A DNA stretch of 64,000 nucleotides, taken from positions 1,042,373-1,106,372 of the forward strand of contig NW_019774180.1 of assembly GCF_001039355.2 (NCBI RefSeq), in the 5' to 3' direction. Below are positions 37,801 to 52,800 of the stretch, one piece after another (the stretch's first letter is position 1; each line of letters opens with the position of its first letter). The notes beneath the pieces were generated by a model. It was not told where the DNA came from. It was given only the letters and a program-made list of their open reading frames with translations, and searched no databases. This DNA comes from Lingula anatina. Lineage: Eukaryota; Brachiopoda; Lingulata; Lingulida; Lingulidae. Both the position numbers and the translations under genes were made by a program.

Positions 37801-40800
37801 AGGGTAATTGTTGTGGTATTTAGACTCATAAGTGCATTGTAAGTTGCATCACGCACTTGGGCCTATTTCCTTGTAGCAGCTGATTTCTTTCACACATCCA
37901 AATATTTTGTTAATCCTCAACAACTAAACATGGTACTGTTCTTGCGAGCAAGAGAGCATATATCTTACTCTTAGCAACTGAATGATTGAATGATTATCGT
38001 GAGGTCTAGAATTTGTACAAGTCGCACACCCTAACCTTTTAGTGAGCTATTTGTCAGAGGTTGTGAAATATTAGCTGCATTTACACATATTTCAGATGTA
38101 GACTTGAGTATCTGAGCAATCTCATGCCTGGTAAAGGGCTACCACATAAGGGCAGGCTAGTATAACCTCGGCACATTCTAGACACCCCAGTTTTAACCCA
38201 CAATTGCTACTTGGCGACCAGCCAGTTACCAGGGGCAGGGAAGTCAAATATATGCTAACCTCCTTCACAGCTGCAAATGTTTTTTTTTTTCTTTTTCTTT
38301 TCTTCTTCTTCTTCTCAGCAAGATGCATGTTTTGTGTTGGTCATGTTTCATGTGAGAAAATTGATTGTGGTGTATAAAAGTGATGAAAGGGATCAAATGA
38401 TTTTGATGAAATATATTGAGAGATTTACCATTTTTAAAGCCTTATGGTTTCTACAATCATTCACCGGGATGAAGTCAAACCTGGATATATGCTTCTGTTG
38501 CATTTGGTCAGCGTTGAAGAAAAATAATAAACCACATGTCACAACTCTAGTCATGCTCTGCTTCAAAAACTGTTGGAAGATATTCAAAAATTCAGAGCCA
38601 GTTTTACTATGAGAAACCTTTCAGCCGCCAGTTGTTTGAATCCTATAAATTCAGCAGGACAAACCCTTAAAATTCAGACGAGACTGAAAAGTGAGTCACC
38701 TAATTCGCAATTTTCCCCATTGTGTACATGGAGGTATCACGAAAAGGCAGTACAGGTTGTCATGTTTGATGACATTCTCCACCATATTGGTGGAACATTT
38801 TAAATCTGTATAATACGTGTGTCATTGTCATTTAAAGTCAGGGCTTGTCAGCATTTTTTTCTTCTTTTTTATGATGGAGAGAGCAACAATGAAAACAGAC
38901 ATTCTGTTTCTTGTAAAACCAGAAGTTTGAACCTATATTGAATCATAATGGTGTGCCTCTTTTTTAAAACCTTTACAAAGAAAAGCTACTGCTATTTAAA
39001 AATGATCTGTCATCTTCTAAATCTCTCATAATCAAATGAAAAAGATTTATAAAATGATTATGATGGAGGTAGAAACTGAACCAACTTTGTGTTGTTGTGA
39101 AATAAATAAAGGTCATGTTAAAATAGAACAAATTAACATATATATTGTTTTAATTTTCCAAAGGATGAAAATTACTTTTTCTTCTCTTACTTAAATGATA
39201 AAGTGACAAAATTATTGAAGTGCCTGATGGTCTGTCATATGAAAACTAACTACTTAAAGATATTAAGACATGCTATGTCTAAGTATGGATATCTTGAGTT
39301 GAATGTTGTGTATTTTGCTATCAAACATTAAATAAGATAAGGGCAATTTGACAGTTTAAAGACAAATTTTCTGTGAACCTGATATTGAGTTAATTGTTTT
39401 TCATTTTGATCAAAAATCTTAAGTACAACCTTAAGTTCTGTAATCCAAAAACTAAAAAGTAGGGTAATTATTGTTCTAATGAGTAAAAGTAAGTCTCTAT
39501 ATGGTTCTGCATGCTATGAGGCCATGCCTGCCACAAAATGGGTGCTTATCACAGATGTTTTATAAAGCACATGTCAACCGGTGCAGGTAAATTACTGAAG
39601 ACAGTACAGGGGTCTAGGCTGATTTGATAAAACTGTTAAACTTAAGAAATATTTAAGTAAAACAGTGATGATTGCTAAGTATTTCAAAATGAAGCTTTGA
39701 TTTAGATATTGTAAAATTCTGGACGAATTTTTTTTTTAATTCATTTAGGTGGATTATTTTTATGGATGCATGAAATTGTTTGTAGAAGAGGGTATGTCCT
39801 TGGTTTTGTGTCATAGCTTTGCTTACAGGGCCAGCATATTTGCACGCAGAGGCACACACATGCACACTCACTATTCCATTTCAGTGTTCCTACGCGGAGA
39901 CAAATAGTTCTGTGTGGAGCTTCTTGGTGGTCGTTGTTAGTGATATGATACATTTTTTGCTTAGAAGAAAAAATATGTTGGATATTTAGAGCTTGGGATT
40001 TGAAGTAATTAATAAAACATTGCTTTAACGTGTTAACATATGTAAGTGCCTATGCACCGGGTAACATTTGGCGCCTGCATTATTATCTTGTGACCTTTAG
40101 CCATTACGTCATGTTGCAGCCAGATTACGCACTAAAAAAGTTTTCAACAACTGTAGAAAATAGTTCCATATTTTGAAAAAGAAAAAAGAAAATAAATTTT
40201 ATTTTGTTTGTTTATATTTTATAGGCAAAATTATATTTTTTCAGAAGATAAATTGATATATAATTTGAATCTTTGTATTTTTGACTGAACTAAAGTTGTA
40301 CCAAATTTTGATATTTTATCACTCTCTCTCTATCTCTCATCATGCCTCTTTCCTCTCTTTCTTTTCTCTTACCTTCTCTCCATCTGCCCTTCATACACCT
40401 CAAAATCTGGCAAGAAACAGCATTTTGGTACAAACTGGCCTTTCGTGGCAGTCTCTGACCACTGGGGTCAGCTTCTGACCACAAAGGTGAGGACTTGTAA
40501 TTTATCTAACATGTCTTGGGTTTCTCACCTTGTAAAAAGTCAATTACCAGGACATTCCCCACCAGCTGTGCATTGTATTTCTCAGGAAGTATTAGGTGAA
40601 GGTATATTTTTTATATCTGTCTAGTGTAGGTAATGAAGAAAGGTAAACTTTCTCCCTTTTACATGTCTTTATAACTTCCTTTTATTAATGAGGAAGTATC
40701 AGTAGAAATACCATTTGTAAATGGCTGTTCATATGCTACATTAAAGAAATTTTCAAATTACTTTTTTCCTCCAGGAATTATTTGGAAAAGGGTTAATGAT

Positions 40801-43800
40801 TTAGTATAACTGACTCGAGACAAAGTTTTCAAACTTAACTTTTTAAGACGTATTAGGTGATATTGTTGAGAAAGAATATGCTCAACACAAACTTCATTGT
40901 TTATACCAAGAATACTGCTTACTCAGTATAAACTCTATTTTAAATTTCGGGTTTAAAACCAAAAATGTATTTTCATATTTACATTGTGCCTATTTCATGA
41001 GTGAAAGTTTTCAGGAGTATGCCTGATTTCAAGATGGTGTAAATGCAATGAGAATTTAAATTGAAAGCTTAGTTTTCAGGATTTTCAGTTTACAACTTTT
41101 ACCCATGTCTTTTTAGAAAAAATCAACTTTGAGATAAAGGACTATGTACCTTTTGATTGGGGGGAACCCTAAAATTTTCCTTTTTTACTCAAAGGGTTCT
41201 GGTTGCATTTGGGGTGCCAGCAACAGTGATTCCTCATATTTCATTTAACCTTGTGACCAACATAAGCTGTCACAGTTTTTTAGATGAGAAATAAATAAGG
41301 AGAAAAATGTTAACTTCTACACTGGTGTTTTTGTTTCACCTGTGACTAGCATTCCTGAAAATCATCTTCGTTTTATTTTTTTTTATTTTTTTTTTTCAAA
41401 CAACAGCAGAAAACTGTTACATTTACTCACTAATCAAAAATAAGATAAAGGCAAAAGTTTTGACTTTTGAAAAAATTAAAAGATATATTTGGTGGTCTTG
41501 TTCCTTAAGATTTACTGAAAAATATGAAATTTGCTGCATTTCTGGCCACTCAGAACAATGTTTATGACATGATATGAAATTAAATACTGATGTTTTCTCT
41601 CTCTCTTGGTCAGCTGGTGGGTATGTATACAGTTGGGGAGCAGGGACTGATGGTCAACTGGGTCATGGTAAAGGGGTCACATTCCTAGACATCCCTAAGA
41701 GGCTCCAAGAACCAGTGTTACAGGCCTGTGTGGTCCACATAGCTGCCTCTGAGGTCTACAGTGCTGCTGTCACAGGTAGGTATCTTTTTCAGTTCTTATT
41801 ATATTTATTCATATACCAGATGATAAGCAATGGAGTATATGCCTGTTACTTAAGTCTACAATTTTTCTTATCTTGTTTTCTATAAACATGTGTTTCGTTA
41901 TCTTATTGAAAGTTTGTAAAACAACTGTGTAATTTGCAGTTATAATTTAGTTTCCTATGAGGAGGGTGGATTTAGCTTTAATACATACCTAAATTGTTGT
42001 TTAAAACATGGTTTGGTAACTCTAATGGCATTCTGCTGGTCATTGCATGTTTGAACTTCTATAATCTCTTGTTTGGCAGGTGAGATACTTGAACTGTCCA
42101 AGTTTATTAAACTTAAATATTTTTCCCTGATAACAAGCTACTTTCTTCCAAGACTAAGCCTTTGCCAAACACAATTCCCTGGACTAGAGACAGTATGGCA
42201 AGCTTAAATAGAGAAATTAAGTTGACACAACAGCAGATTGACCAATCTTGGGGAACTGTTAGAGAGTTAACGTGTCATTGTGGAAGCAAAGATAAGAGGT
42301 AAAATGTGCTACAATAATCCAATTCGGGGGTAATACCAGCGTTTGCCTACCCTTAATCATTGCCACAGACTTTTTCACACACCCCTGGACAGGATTAGCA
42401 ATATTTAAAATGAAAGTTTATCTAATTTGTTATCTGTTGCTTTAGGTGATGGATCCCTCTTCATGTGGGGTAAGAACAACCACACGATAACTTGTGATGA
42501 GCACCCAGCCATGCGTTTTTTCCAGCCGACACACGTAGACCCAGGGGGGCAGAGTATTAGCCAGGTGGAACTTGGAGCCTGGCATGCAGTAGCCATGACA
42601 GGAACACCAGGTAAAAGGAATTATAAAATAATGAAAAACAGCATTACTGTCAAACCAGTACAGATAGATTACGAATTGCTGAAATACAGTGCAGTTGTAT
42701 ATGTGATGGCAATGTGCTAGTTTTTATTTGATGTATACATCTATATGGGATTCAGATGAAATATTTTTAATACATATTATGATTACATGTTTATAAATGT
42801 TGTCATTGCCACTACTGAACAAGTCTGTATAAATGCCAAACCATATTTCTGTTTTACTTAAAATTTACTGATGCTTTGTTTGGTAAGAAAAATGGTTCCT
42901 TTCAACTTGTACTAAAGTTATTGATTTTTTGTTTTTGTAGAAATCAACATGATCAAATTATTTTTACAAAAGAATTTTTTTTCAACTATTTTGGCCATGT
43001 TTGCACCATAAGTGTCAAACCATATTGTTATTTTACTTCAAAACTTTTTAGATTGGCTTTGTATTTTAGGAAACAGGTCCCTTTTGAAAATCTCCACAGT
43101 TGGATTATTTAAGTTTTGCATGTATTTTGGTGGCACTTGCCCCATAGGTGCTAAACCATATTGTTGTTTTACTTCAATTTTGCAGAGTGGTTTTATATGT
43201 TAATGGGGCAGGTTCCTTTTCAAATCAGCATTATCAGAGAATTTTTTCCAAAAGTTTTTTTTTTTTTTTTTTTTGGTAAATATTGTTGCCATGTTTTTTG
43301 CTGTTTTGTGTCTAAATATTTGTCAGCTTTTCCATTTAGTATTTTGACATGTTTTTGTATTAAGGGGTCAGGCATTTATTATTATTATAACTATTATAAA
43401 ATCAGGTTATCAATATGAAATTCATTGAAATTTTATTTATTTTTGACCCTGTCATTCTCTTTCTAATAAAACAGTTCCTGTACAATGTTTTGAAAAAAGG
43501 GTTCAGGCTAAAATACTATAACTTAAAAATTTAAAAAGTACCCTTATCTCTTTTGCTGAACTTTTTGTTTTTCAAAGCCAAAAATTTTTTTTTTTTCTTT
43601 TTTTACCATACCACATGTGGTTGAACCTCGGATATGCGAGGAAGTAATTTGAACTTGTTTAAATGAAAACTAGAAGGTCCCTACCACCACAGCCTTATTC
43701 ATGGAGGTCAAGAAGGGCCACACACTTTGTGTTGTGAGGGTTGACCTTGAGACCCAGACAGTTTTAGGCGGTGTAAAGGTGCTAGCCTCAACAAATGATA

Positions 43801-46800
43801 CGGATCACTGGGAATCTGGCTATCATATATGTCCCTGTTGTATGAAGAGGGATATAAGGGAGTTGTACAAAGGATTAGTCTTTGTTATGCAAGTTCAGCT
43901 GGGTGTTCATGGAGTATTTAAGATATTGAGCCAGTTCTGTTTTTGGTTGTTGTGAAATGCACTGTGAGCTAAACTGATGTGGACTGCTTTTCACCTCAAA
44001 AAGTTTGCATTGTCCAACAACATTTTTTCAGATATTATTGTTCCATTTCTGAATTTGAAAATATGACATGTAAATAATTGGAGAAAAATTATTCTTGTAA
44101 AGTGATGAAAAAAATGTGTAACAACAGTATCACACTTTTTTCTCTCTGTCAACTTGACAATACCTTATACCTATTCAAATTCTTCTTTCTTCTGCACTGC
44201 CCCGGGCTAGATTAAAAAAATTTGCATATGTCACTGAAATATGCACTATAGATAAGCTGAAGCTAGAAGACAGAGGGAGGGGGTCACATCCTCTATATCC
44301 ACTCTTACATTGTGAATAACTTGTATGACTTGTTTGATGATGCCACGCATATCAGACAACAGAATTTAAGGAGAGCAGTGCCTTTTTATCTATTATTCTT
44401 GTATCATTGATTACCCTTTGAACATTGTTTTTGATCTAACGAAAGATTATTAGCTAACAATACATCCTCAACAACTGTGTACCTAGAATTAAGCTGAAAT
44501 ATGTTTGTTATTCAGATAAGATAGCATTCTTTAGAGACTTACACCTAAAAGTTCCTTGGTTTACCTTGATAGAATTACCTCATCTTTGGGTTTGAGGCAT
44601 TTACAAGTGTAGTAGTGTACCTTGACAGTATATGAAGTTATAATAACACTTACTGGAGTCCAGGAGGAGCATTAGCTGCCCCGGGATCACATTGAGTGCC
44701 CATAATACCAGGAGATAGAACACATCTAACTGTGTAATGTCTCTCATTTAGTCTCCTCAGTGCAGGTGCTGGGGAGCAGTTACAACATGTAATGATACAG
44801 CTACAGCATACAGCCGAGCTAGCTTTAAGGATGCTCTTGATAGCCTCTTATCTATAGGCCATCAGGGTGATGCATCATAAAAAATGGTACAATTTGGAAA
44901 TGAGAATTTTTCTATAATACTGACATTTGGCCTGGTGATACGGGTGTCAAGGGTGGAATGAACAATTTGACCCCGACCCTAGATGTCATAAGTTTGCCAC
45001 TCTGCAATTGTTGCAGGTCAAAATGGCATGACGTCCTGAGGTGTGGGTCTGCCTGATATGTCTATATTGTATCTGCTTTTTCTGTATGGTTTGTGTAATT
45101 ACTGAGCTAGAACTTCATTCACCTGCTCTTTAATTGGATTAAGAGTCTTTTATCAGCTCCGGCAATACAGTGCTGACTGAAAAGAGAGGAGATAGTTATA
45201 GCCATCCATAACAATAACCTTTGACAGGTGAAAAAATGTTCCAGTGCCAAAATGAAAAATCACGGACCCTTGGGTCCAAGATAGTCATCGGGTTTCAGTA
45301 TTGGCTACATCTTTTACTAGACGCTGGCTATTCAACAGTCGCCTGAGACCTAGGGGCTGCTGGTTTCCTTTTTTTGTAAGTGCTTCCCGTAATGAGAAAT
45401 TTGAGTTTTGAAATGAATGCGAGGCAAACAAAACCTGCTTTGTTGGCGTATACATCTGGGAGTTTGCACAATAAAAGACACTTCTAGATGTAGTAAGCAG
45501 ATATAATTGAAAAACCTTTTCAGTGTTAAGGTGACAAAGATATTTCCTGGGTGCAAATTAAAAGATTGCTGAGAAAGAATGAGTTTATTAAAAAAAATCA
45601 TTGCAGAAATAGTAGCATTTCTCATTGATAAGGCAGTTGGTGGCTGTAGGGGGCCGGTCAGTTTGACCTTCAAAAGTAGATAATAAGTTTTATTAAATAA
45701 ATGTCTCACAGGTATGCAAAAAAGAAATAAGATCAAGTGAACAGGTGCATCTTCTGAATTTACATCCTTTTTTATAACATTAAGTTAGGTCAAAAATAGT
45801 CTTTGGAGATGGTGGTACAGTTGTTTTAACTTCATTTATGAGAGTAGAGAATTGAAGACTTTTCACCAAGAACAATGGAAAATTCATAATATTGATAAGG
45901 ATTTGTTTTTTTCCCTTAGTATTACTTAACATTCTTTTAGGACATGGAGCCTTGGGGGTCCCTTCTGTTCATATTTATATTTTTCTTTTAGATAAAATAC
46001 ATATGGTAAATCATAAATTCGTCTAGTGAACAAATATAACTTTCACCCCTTTTAGGCCCAATGTTTCTTAGTACATTATTAAGGAAAAGCCATTTAAAAC
46101 CCCATTATTCCATGTGAAAGAGTAGAGGAAGACCTATCCCATTTTGGTTATTTGTTGAGGGATGTTAAACCTACTTGACTATACAGCATTTACCCATTAC
46201 GGCACAGTGTATAGTTGAGAGCATTTGCACAGGCAGGTTATCATAATTTACTGCAATATCACATTTATGTTTAAAAGCAACCTGATTTCTTGTTCATTTT
46301 CATCCTGATATTTACACTGGCTAATTCATCAACTCCAAGTGAACTATAACATAACAAGAGTGTTGGTTTTTCCCCATTAGAATCAGCTCTCCTGAAAATC
46401 AATGCCTGTCAATGCCTTCCATTCAGCCAGTGAGCATTGATTGTATTTGAGAAATTGTTTTCTTTCGGACCTTTGGTGAACCTTAAAGCCCAAACGTGAA
46501 ACACGAGGAACAATACAATATTGAATCTGTAACCCCCTAGACGTTAGGTGGCTGTGATATGTTGGCTCTACCTCTGTGGTGACACACTGGACATGGGATC
46601 TGAATTTTCCAACCTCGTGGAAGATGAGATGCGCCGTGACACAACTTAATGTGTGTCATATTCCACAATAAGGTAGAATAGTTTAAGGCGGGTCGATGTG
46701 ACTTTCTATTGTTGTTGTTGTTGTTATTGTTGTTGTCTGCGGTATGCTTAGTAGACTGTGCTAACAGGTTAGGTAACTACCCTGTAAACAGGTGGACTTA

Positions 46801-49800
46801 TTTGTTGTTGGGTGTAGTTCTGTACGAGACCCTTCAGTGAAAGTTAAACAAAGGGTTGCTGGTTAATGGAGTCTGAGATTTGATAGAATATTTAAAGTTA
46901 ATATTACATGTTTGAATAATGTCATGTTAATCAATATGCATTTAATATGAAAATATGAAGAGGTTATGAGCACTTTCCTTCTAACTAATGGGTGGTCATT
47001 GATTTGAACTTATGAAATGGTATTTTACATGGTATTTTAGTCGAAATACTACTATGAATGGTTCTGGGATAGGGATAAGATTTTTCCAGCTATCAGTAGA
47101 TTTCTGACTGAGTCAAAAATATTATTGGCCTAGGCAGTCCCCTGGACCCCATGTCGTATTTTCTGACTTTGGCAGTCTCATCCCTGAAGTATGGCTTGCT
47201 GTGGCAATTCCTCAGAAAGAGAGTTTTAGTTTTTCAGGTTTGTGAAAATAAGTGATTTGCTCAATTATGTAACAGTTATCCTTGCTCTGACATCTGATCA
47301 GACCGAGTTCCTATTGACATTATCTAAGAATATTGGCACATTTAACTGCTCTGACCTCATCTTACTAGGAAAACCATTAGCAATGTTTTCTTTCACAATA
47401 ACGGCACATCACGGTTACTTCATATGATCAGTGGAGTTTTGCCTGAAGTTAGGTCGACATAATCCCAGGTCTAATCATCCATATGTTCTAAGCCCCAGAA
47501 GGTCCTCGGGATGATTTTCATATTCTCTCTCATTTCCTGTGGGATATGTGAACAAATTCTAGTGCAAATGTGAGACATTAAGTGTGAACAATCACATTCG
47601 TGATTCTGGTGGCATTATAAATATATGAATTGGATGTGGTACCCTGGGATATGGCACCCTGGTGTGGTACCAAGGGATATGGCATCGTGGTGTGGTACCC
47701 TGGGATATGGCACCCTGGTGTGGTATCCTGGGCTGTGGTGCCCTGGTGTGTGGTGCTAGACTAAGGCTTGCTACGTCTTTCGCATACACAAATGATGATG
47801 CAATTTCTTTGCATGTCTAAAATCCAATTGTGCTTTAAGGCCAGACATCTTATTTGAGAAACAGCAGACTATTATTGGTTTTCCGATTGCAAGAAACTCA
47901 TGGAGAAGTATAGCCAATTATGTAGACTAATGGGTGACTCTGTCAAAATTTAACTTATGGCAGCTTCAAAGAATACTCCGTAAGGCTTTGCTCTTAATTG
48001 TATAGATTTTAACTGGGAATGGTCTTGCTGACGTCCAAGGTGAATAGCTTAATCTAGAAGTTTTTTTTGGTTTTAAGTTTGAACAGTTTTGAATGCACCT
48101 TCAAGTGGCTGTCTTGCAGAGAACCTGCTCAGAATTTTATAAGAACTCTCAATTAAAACCAGTTACAAAGTTTGATTGCCTTTTCAAGTTCATTTCTGGC
48201 CTAACCTTTTTTTGGGTTATAAATATTTTAATTTTAATTTTAATTTTTTAATGTCAGACTGGCAGGTGTGTGGTGAGCCTGAAGAGTCGGAGGAGGAGGA
48301 GGAAAGTGAAGAAGAATTGGAGAGTTATTTACTTCAGAGACAGAGCTCCTGGGTTTTAGCTGACTTAGAACAGGTGAGAGATGTGAGAATTTGTTTTATA
48401 TTACTGGGAAAAAGCTATTGAACTGGCAAGTTAATCTGTATCTTTGTGGTGGTTATAAAACAAAGCTGATAGAGAAAATTTTATACCAAAGCTCATAACA
48501 ATAGATTAGGAAAAAAACAAACAAATGCATTCCCCCATTCAATCTACTTTGAAAGAATTGCATATTTCATCTAGTAAGTTACCACTTTCATCATTGCAGT
48601 TTCATTAAATTGTTTTTAAGCATGGAAATCTTTTCAGTAAATCTCATAAACCTATTGTAGAAGTCCTGATTTCATGCCATTTGAAAACACACTTATAAAT
48701 AAAAATGCTGCAATAGAAAAAATTAGAACAAAAATAACATTTGAGATTTAAAAAATTAAACTAGACTTGGAGTCTAATGACGGCTAGAGAGTACTATGTG
48801 TCTTTGTATTTGGTATATGAACACGTACACATTGGGGAAATGGGAGCTTGCGGTGACTCATCTTCAGCTTGGCATAATATGAAGATATAGACAGGAAAAT
48901 AATGTAATAAAGATAATTTTGTTTCAGTTGTATTTTTATACACAAAGTTTCAAGTAGCATGACTGAAGTGACAAATTATGCTTGACAAAAAATGAGCATT
49001 CTGCATCTTTTTACTGGGAACTTCTCTGTGAAATGGTCTTTGGGACTTTGATATTTGAGTGTAGATAAATTCAGCATGGAAAGAACTCACATGCATGTGA
49101 TTTCAGTGACAGTAAAACAAACAATTAATTGTCTTCCTCCTGATTTTTATAGATGGTGTCTTACTGACTGCATACTGTTTCTGTAAGTGGGTATTACTCT
49201 CTGCCCACTCCTTCTACAGGTGGTGTCTACTGATGGAGTCTAAATCCCTCTGTTTCTTGGTCCATGTAAACTTTTGAGGAAAACATGTAAGCAATCAAAT
49301 TTAGACCGTTGTAATTTCACAGATAATGTGTAGGCAGAATCCATGTTGTTCATTCTCTGTCAGAATTATTGGGAGGGAAAAAAACATGCAAGCAATCAGA
49401 TTTGGACCCTGTGATAGCCCTTGTACAATTACTAATTGAAAAGATAGGGTAAACAGCACTCCATGCTTGCAAACAGAAACTCTACCATCCAGAACCAACA
49501 GATCCTGACCACGCAGCTGGGGATCTTGTAGCAGGAGCGGAACTGTGATAATTTTCATGTAAAATAACAAGAATAACATGGGCCATTTGTTATGGTTTGC
49601 TCTGAGATGCCTGCCTAAAGGTGAAATGGTCAAAAGGCCACTGGCAAGGTGGATACCAGATTGAAATCACTCACTTTCTGTTCGCTCCCATAAGGTCATT
49701 GGTCTGCTAATTCCTTTGTAAGCAGTAAAGGAACAGTATCTTGGCTTGATTAATTTCATTATTTTAAGGAAATATTCTTTTCAGGATCTGTGGCAAATTT

Positions 49801-52800
49801 TGAAGATGGGGTTTTATTTGTTTTCACAAGAATGTTTTCTTGAAACCTGTCTTATTTTCACCCCAATCATTATATGAAAACTTTTTCCAAAATTTAGTAT
49901 TTTCTGAATATGTTGTTGGTGAAATTTATATTTTAAAAAAAGGAATAATATTGTTTTTGAAGAGAATCAGTATTGGAAATTTGTTTGTTAAAGTTATGTT
50001 AAGAATATATGTGTCTGAAAGTTTTCAAATATAACAGTCTCTCTCTCTGAAACTCCTTCCAGTTAATAAGGCTAACACAGTGTATATAAACACATTCTAT
50101 TCCTGTTTTAGACTAAAATGCAATTTCCAGTGGACAGTCTTCTTCTGCGCTTGTGCATATTCTTTTTTAAAGATATTAAACAATAAGACAAAAAAAGTGT
50201 GGAATATTGAATGGATTTATTCTTTACTGGTCAATATTTACTATGACAGGTATTAAAGCAGATCCTTTATTACTATGTGATTAAGCAATGCTAGACTTAG
50301 TTCTGTTTAACAATCTGCAAGATGCCACGTTCCATGTCAGTAAGCACACAAACTCCCTGAACGGAAATGAATGTGATTAAATCATTATTCTCTCCATTTG
50401 TAAGTTTGCTCATTTCTTTATCAAACAAGGAGCATTTAGGCCTGAAAACATGAGCAAAACTGTGCTAATATTTGTTCTTCCAATCAGACATCCATTATCA
50501 ATATTCTCGCACTGAAATTATCGTTTCTGTGATAAAGGGGTACCAGATTGCCAGTCCATGGTTACTTAAGGGGGAAAATCATCCATCCTTTCTAGTTTTG
50601 TCATCAGACAATCATTTAAGGCAATGTCCTGACCATTTTATTGATTCAAAGACCTGGTTCATAGATAAAGAATATGAGGCATGTTATGAGATGTTATGAC
50701 ATGTTCTGTAGGGGTTATGTAGAACTGACTAAGTGTGTGTCATAAGAATAGGGGCGAATTTAAAACTGAAATTATTTGATCACCCACTCCCATTTTGGTA
50801 AGAGTAAAGAAATAGTGTCCACATTTCAGAAGAGATTTTACAAATTAACCTATTCAATAAACAGTATTTGTTTTTGCTTCTTTTTTTTTTCTTTTGTTAA
50901 TAAACCTGAACTTTGGGCAGAAATAAAACTGTCACTTTCTATTGAATTATTTGACATAACAAGGAAACATTTGCGATAATTCTTATATTGCCTTACTTAA
51001 TATGGTTGAATAAAGATGAAATGTAATTGCATCTTTTGGATAAAGGATTGGGTTTTATGGACAGGATTGGTCCTGCTTTCATCACGTAGCTATTATTTGA
51101 TATATCTGTGTATTATGCTTTCTTATTATTATAAATCTAGGATGTAGGCTCAGATGATTTCACATGGAATGAGCTAGAGATGCCACGCCCGTACACTCTG
51201 AACCGAGAAAGAACTGCCATGACAATCGAAGAATTCTATGCACCAACGCCTACACCAGCTAAGACACCAGGTAATCAACTGAAATTATTTTTATACCACT
51301 TTGAAGAAAATCCTGAATCAGAAAGTGGAATTGGTTTGTTACTCAACTATTTATTCTCTTTGTAATAGAAGTGTCTTATATCATTATACAATAAAGGAGA
51401 AAACAGAAAAAAATTGGGCATATGATGCAAACTTTTGAAAGCAATTGGGTTTGTATAATTTCAAATGAAATTCATTGACAAAGTGATTTGAAAGCATTTG
51501 TTTTTGTAATTTTTTATGAAATTCTGAATCTCCTTGCAAATTTGGTTTTTAACATGAGGTGGCTTTTATTCTTGTCAGTCCATGCAACTTTACTGCACTA
51601 AAATCTGTTTCATTGATCTTTATAGTGCTCTGGAATTAGAATAATGGTGTTAAAAAATTAGATATTATTCAACAGCAACTTAAATACCTGTCTCCTGTCA
51701 TTATTCTGTACAATACTATGGAAAATTAGCATAAAGGCCCTCAGATTATTTATGCCTCAGCAGCAACTTTAATGTGGGCCTTGTAATTTTGCTCCATTAC
51801 AAAGGAATACATTGGCATTTTTCTATCAGATTATATGTATAAATACAAAGTTGAATCTTCAGGCAACTTCACTTATTACTCAACAGTGACATTTATGCAC
51901 AAGGATCACCACTGCTACATAGATTGCCATCATAAATCTTTTTTATTAGATTTTTTTTGTTTCACACTAGTGCTTGGACTACATTGTTTAAGTGTCACCT
52001 TTAATATGAATATCAAAAAAAAAAAAAAAGAAAAGAAAAAGAAAAAAAGTGAAGCATAAAAATGTTGTAATAGTATGCCCCTGTATTTTCTTACTTAATT
52101 TAAAGAAAAGTGTTTGTATGTACTGCATGTATATATATTTGGTGTGTTAGTTTTAGTTAAGATGTGACTATCTTGGTCTGAAAAAATAACTTTGCTCTAA
52201 GATAAGATTTAATGATTGACAACGGTGTGTGACATCATATGAGACTTAGAAAGCAAAACATCCATACTGTTGTACAGAAGACAGTATTTTGTTTGCTATT
52301 ATTTCTGGCCCTGCCCTCTTCGAAAACCAGCAAAATTTTAAGTCAGATTGCAAGGGCATCCTGAGACTGTTTTCCTTATATTTAGCCCACCTTACAGAGT
52401 TGTTTTAATAGTTAACTTCAGAAGGTTGACTAAAATCACCATGGTGAGCTGGGATCATTATGACACCTGGGCTTTTTATGATTTAAGAACTATACTTTAT
52501 CACAAAGAGAAGTAGGAAGGCCTTAAGATTAAAACATGTCCTCTCCAACGTTCTTAGTTTGCTTATGCCCCTATTTCACACAGACCACAAATCGCCAGGA
52601 ATTGACAAATTTCAGGATTCGTGGTTGAATCGTAATCAGTTCGTGAAGTTCTGAACAGATTCGTTTATATTCGTAGTCAGTTCGTGCAATGCTTGATCAA
52701 TCGGAATTAACTTTGAGCTGTTCAAAATTTTAGCCATGAACTCCCGATTCCAAAAAATCGTAGTTAATTCGTAGCAAATTCGTATCTCATTCTTAGGCAT

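Larger units (their letters stand above)
20808..41613 (+). other. Very long intron inside the propeller (20.8 kb)
   Basis: The flanking exons join in phase 1 between blades 5 and 6, so no coding exon is missing. Contents I can name: (CT)n at 21841-21899 and 25808-25853, (GTTT)n at 23381-23415, CTCF-like motifs at 21127-21141, 22844-22857, 25097-25111 and 28895-28909, a C run at 32373-32382, a direct duplication of GAAATATTTTTAATT near 24511-24541, and a polypyrimidine tract near 35860-35920. Open frames here are short and unrecognisable. A somewhat less AT-rich stretch at about 29760-30120 is unexplained. Confidence 0.6.
42611..48257 (+). other. Intron after the propeller (5.6 kb)
   Basis: No fitting exon seen. 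It holds a diverged three-copy repeat (42836-43255), a T run (43255-43274), a (GTT)n tract (46709-46736) and a 28-bp minisatellite (47635-47757). The open frame at 43701-43955 is unusually GC-rich for this intron, but it matches nothing I know and lacks good splice sites. Confidence 0.55.

Noticed and set aside
43701-43955. 84-codon plus-strand frame, GC-richer than its surroundings
   Set aside because: Has a coding look but matches nothing known to me, and adding it would break the phase-consistent join 42610/48258.
47635-47757. Possible CRISPR-like array
   Set aside because: The 28-bp units are directly adjacent with no spacers, in an animal intron. It is a minisatellite.
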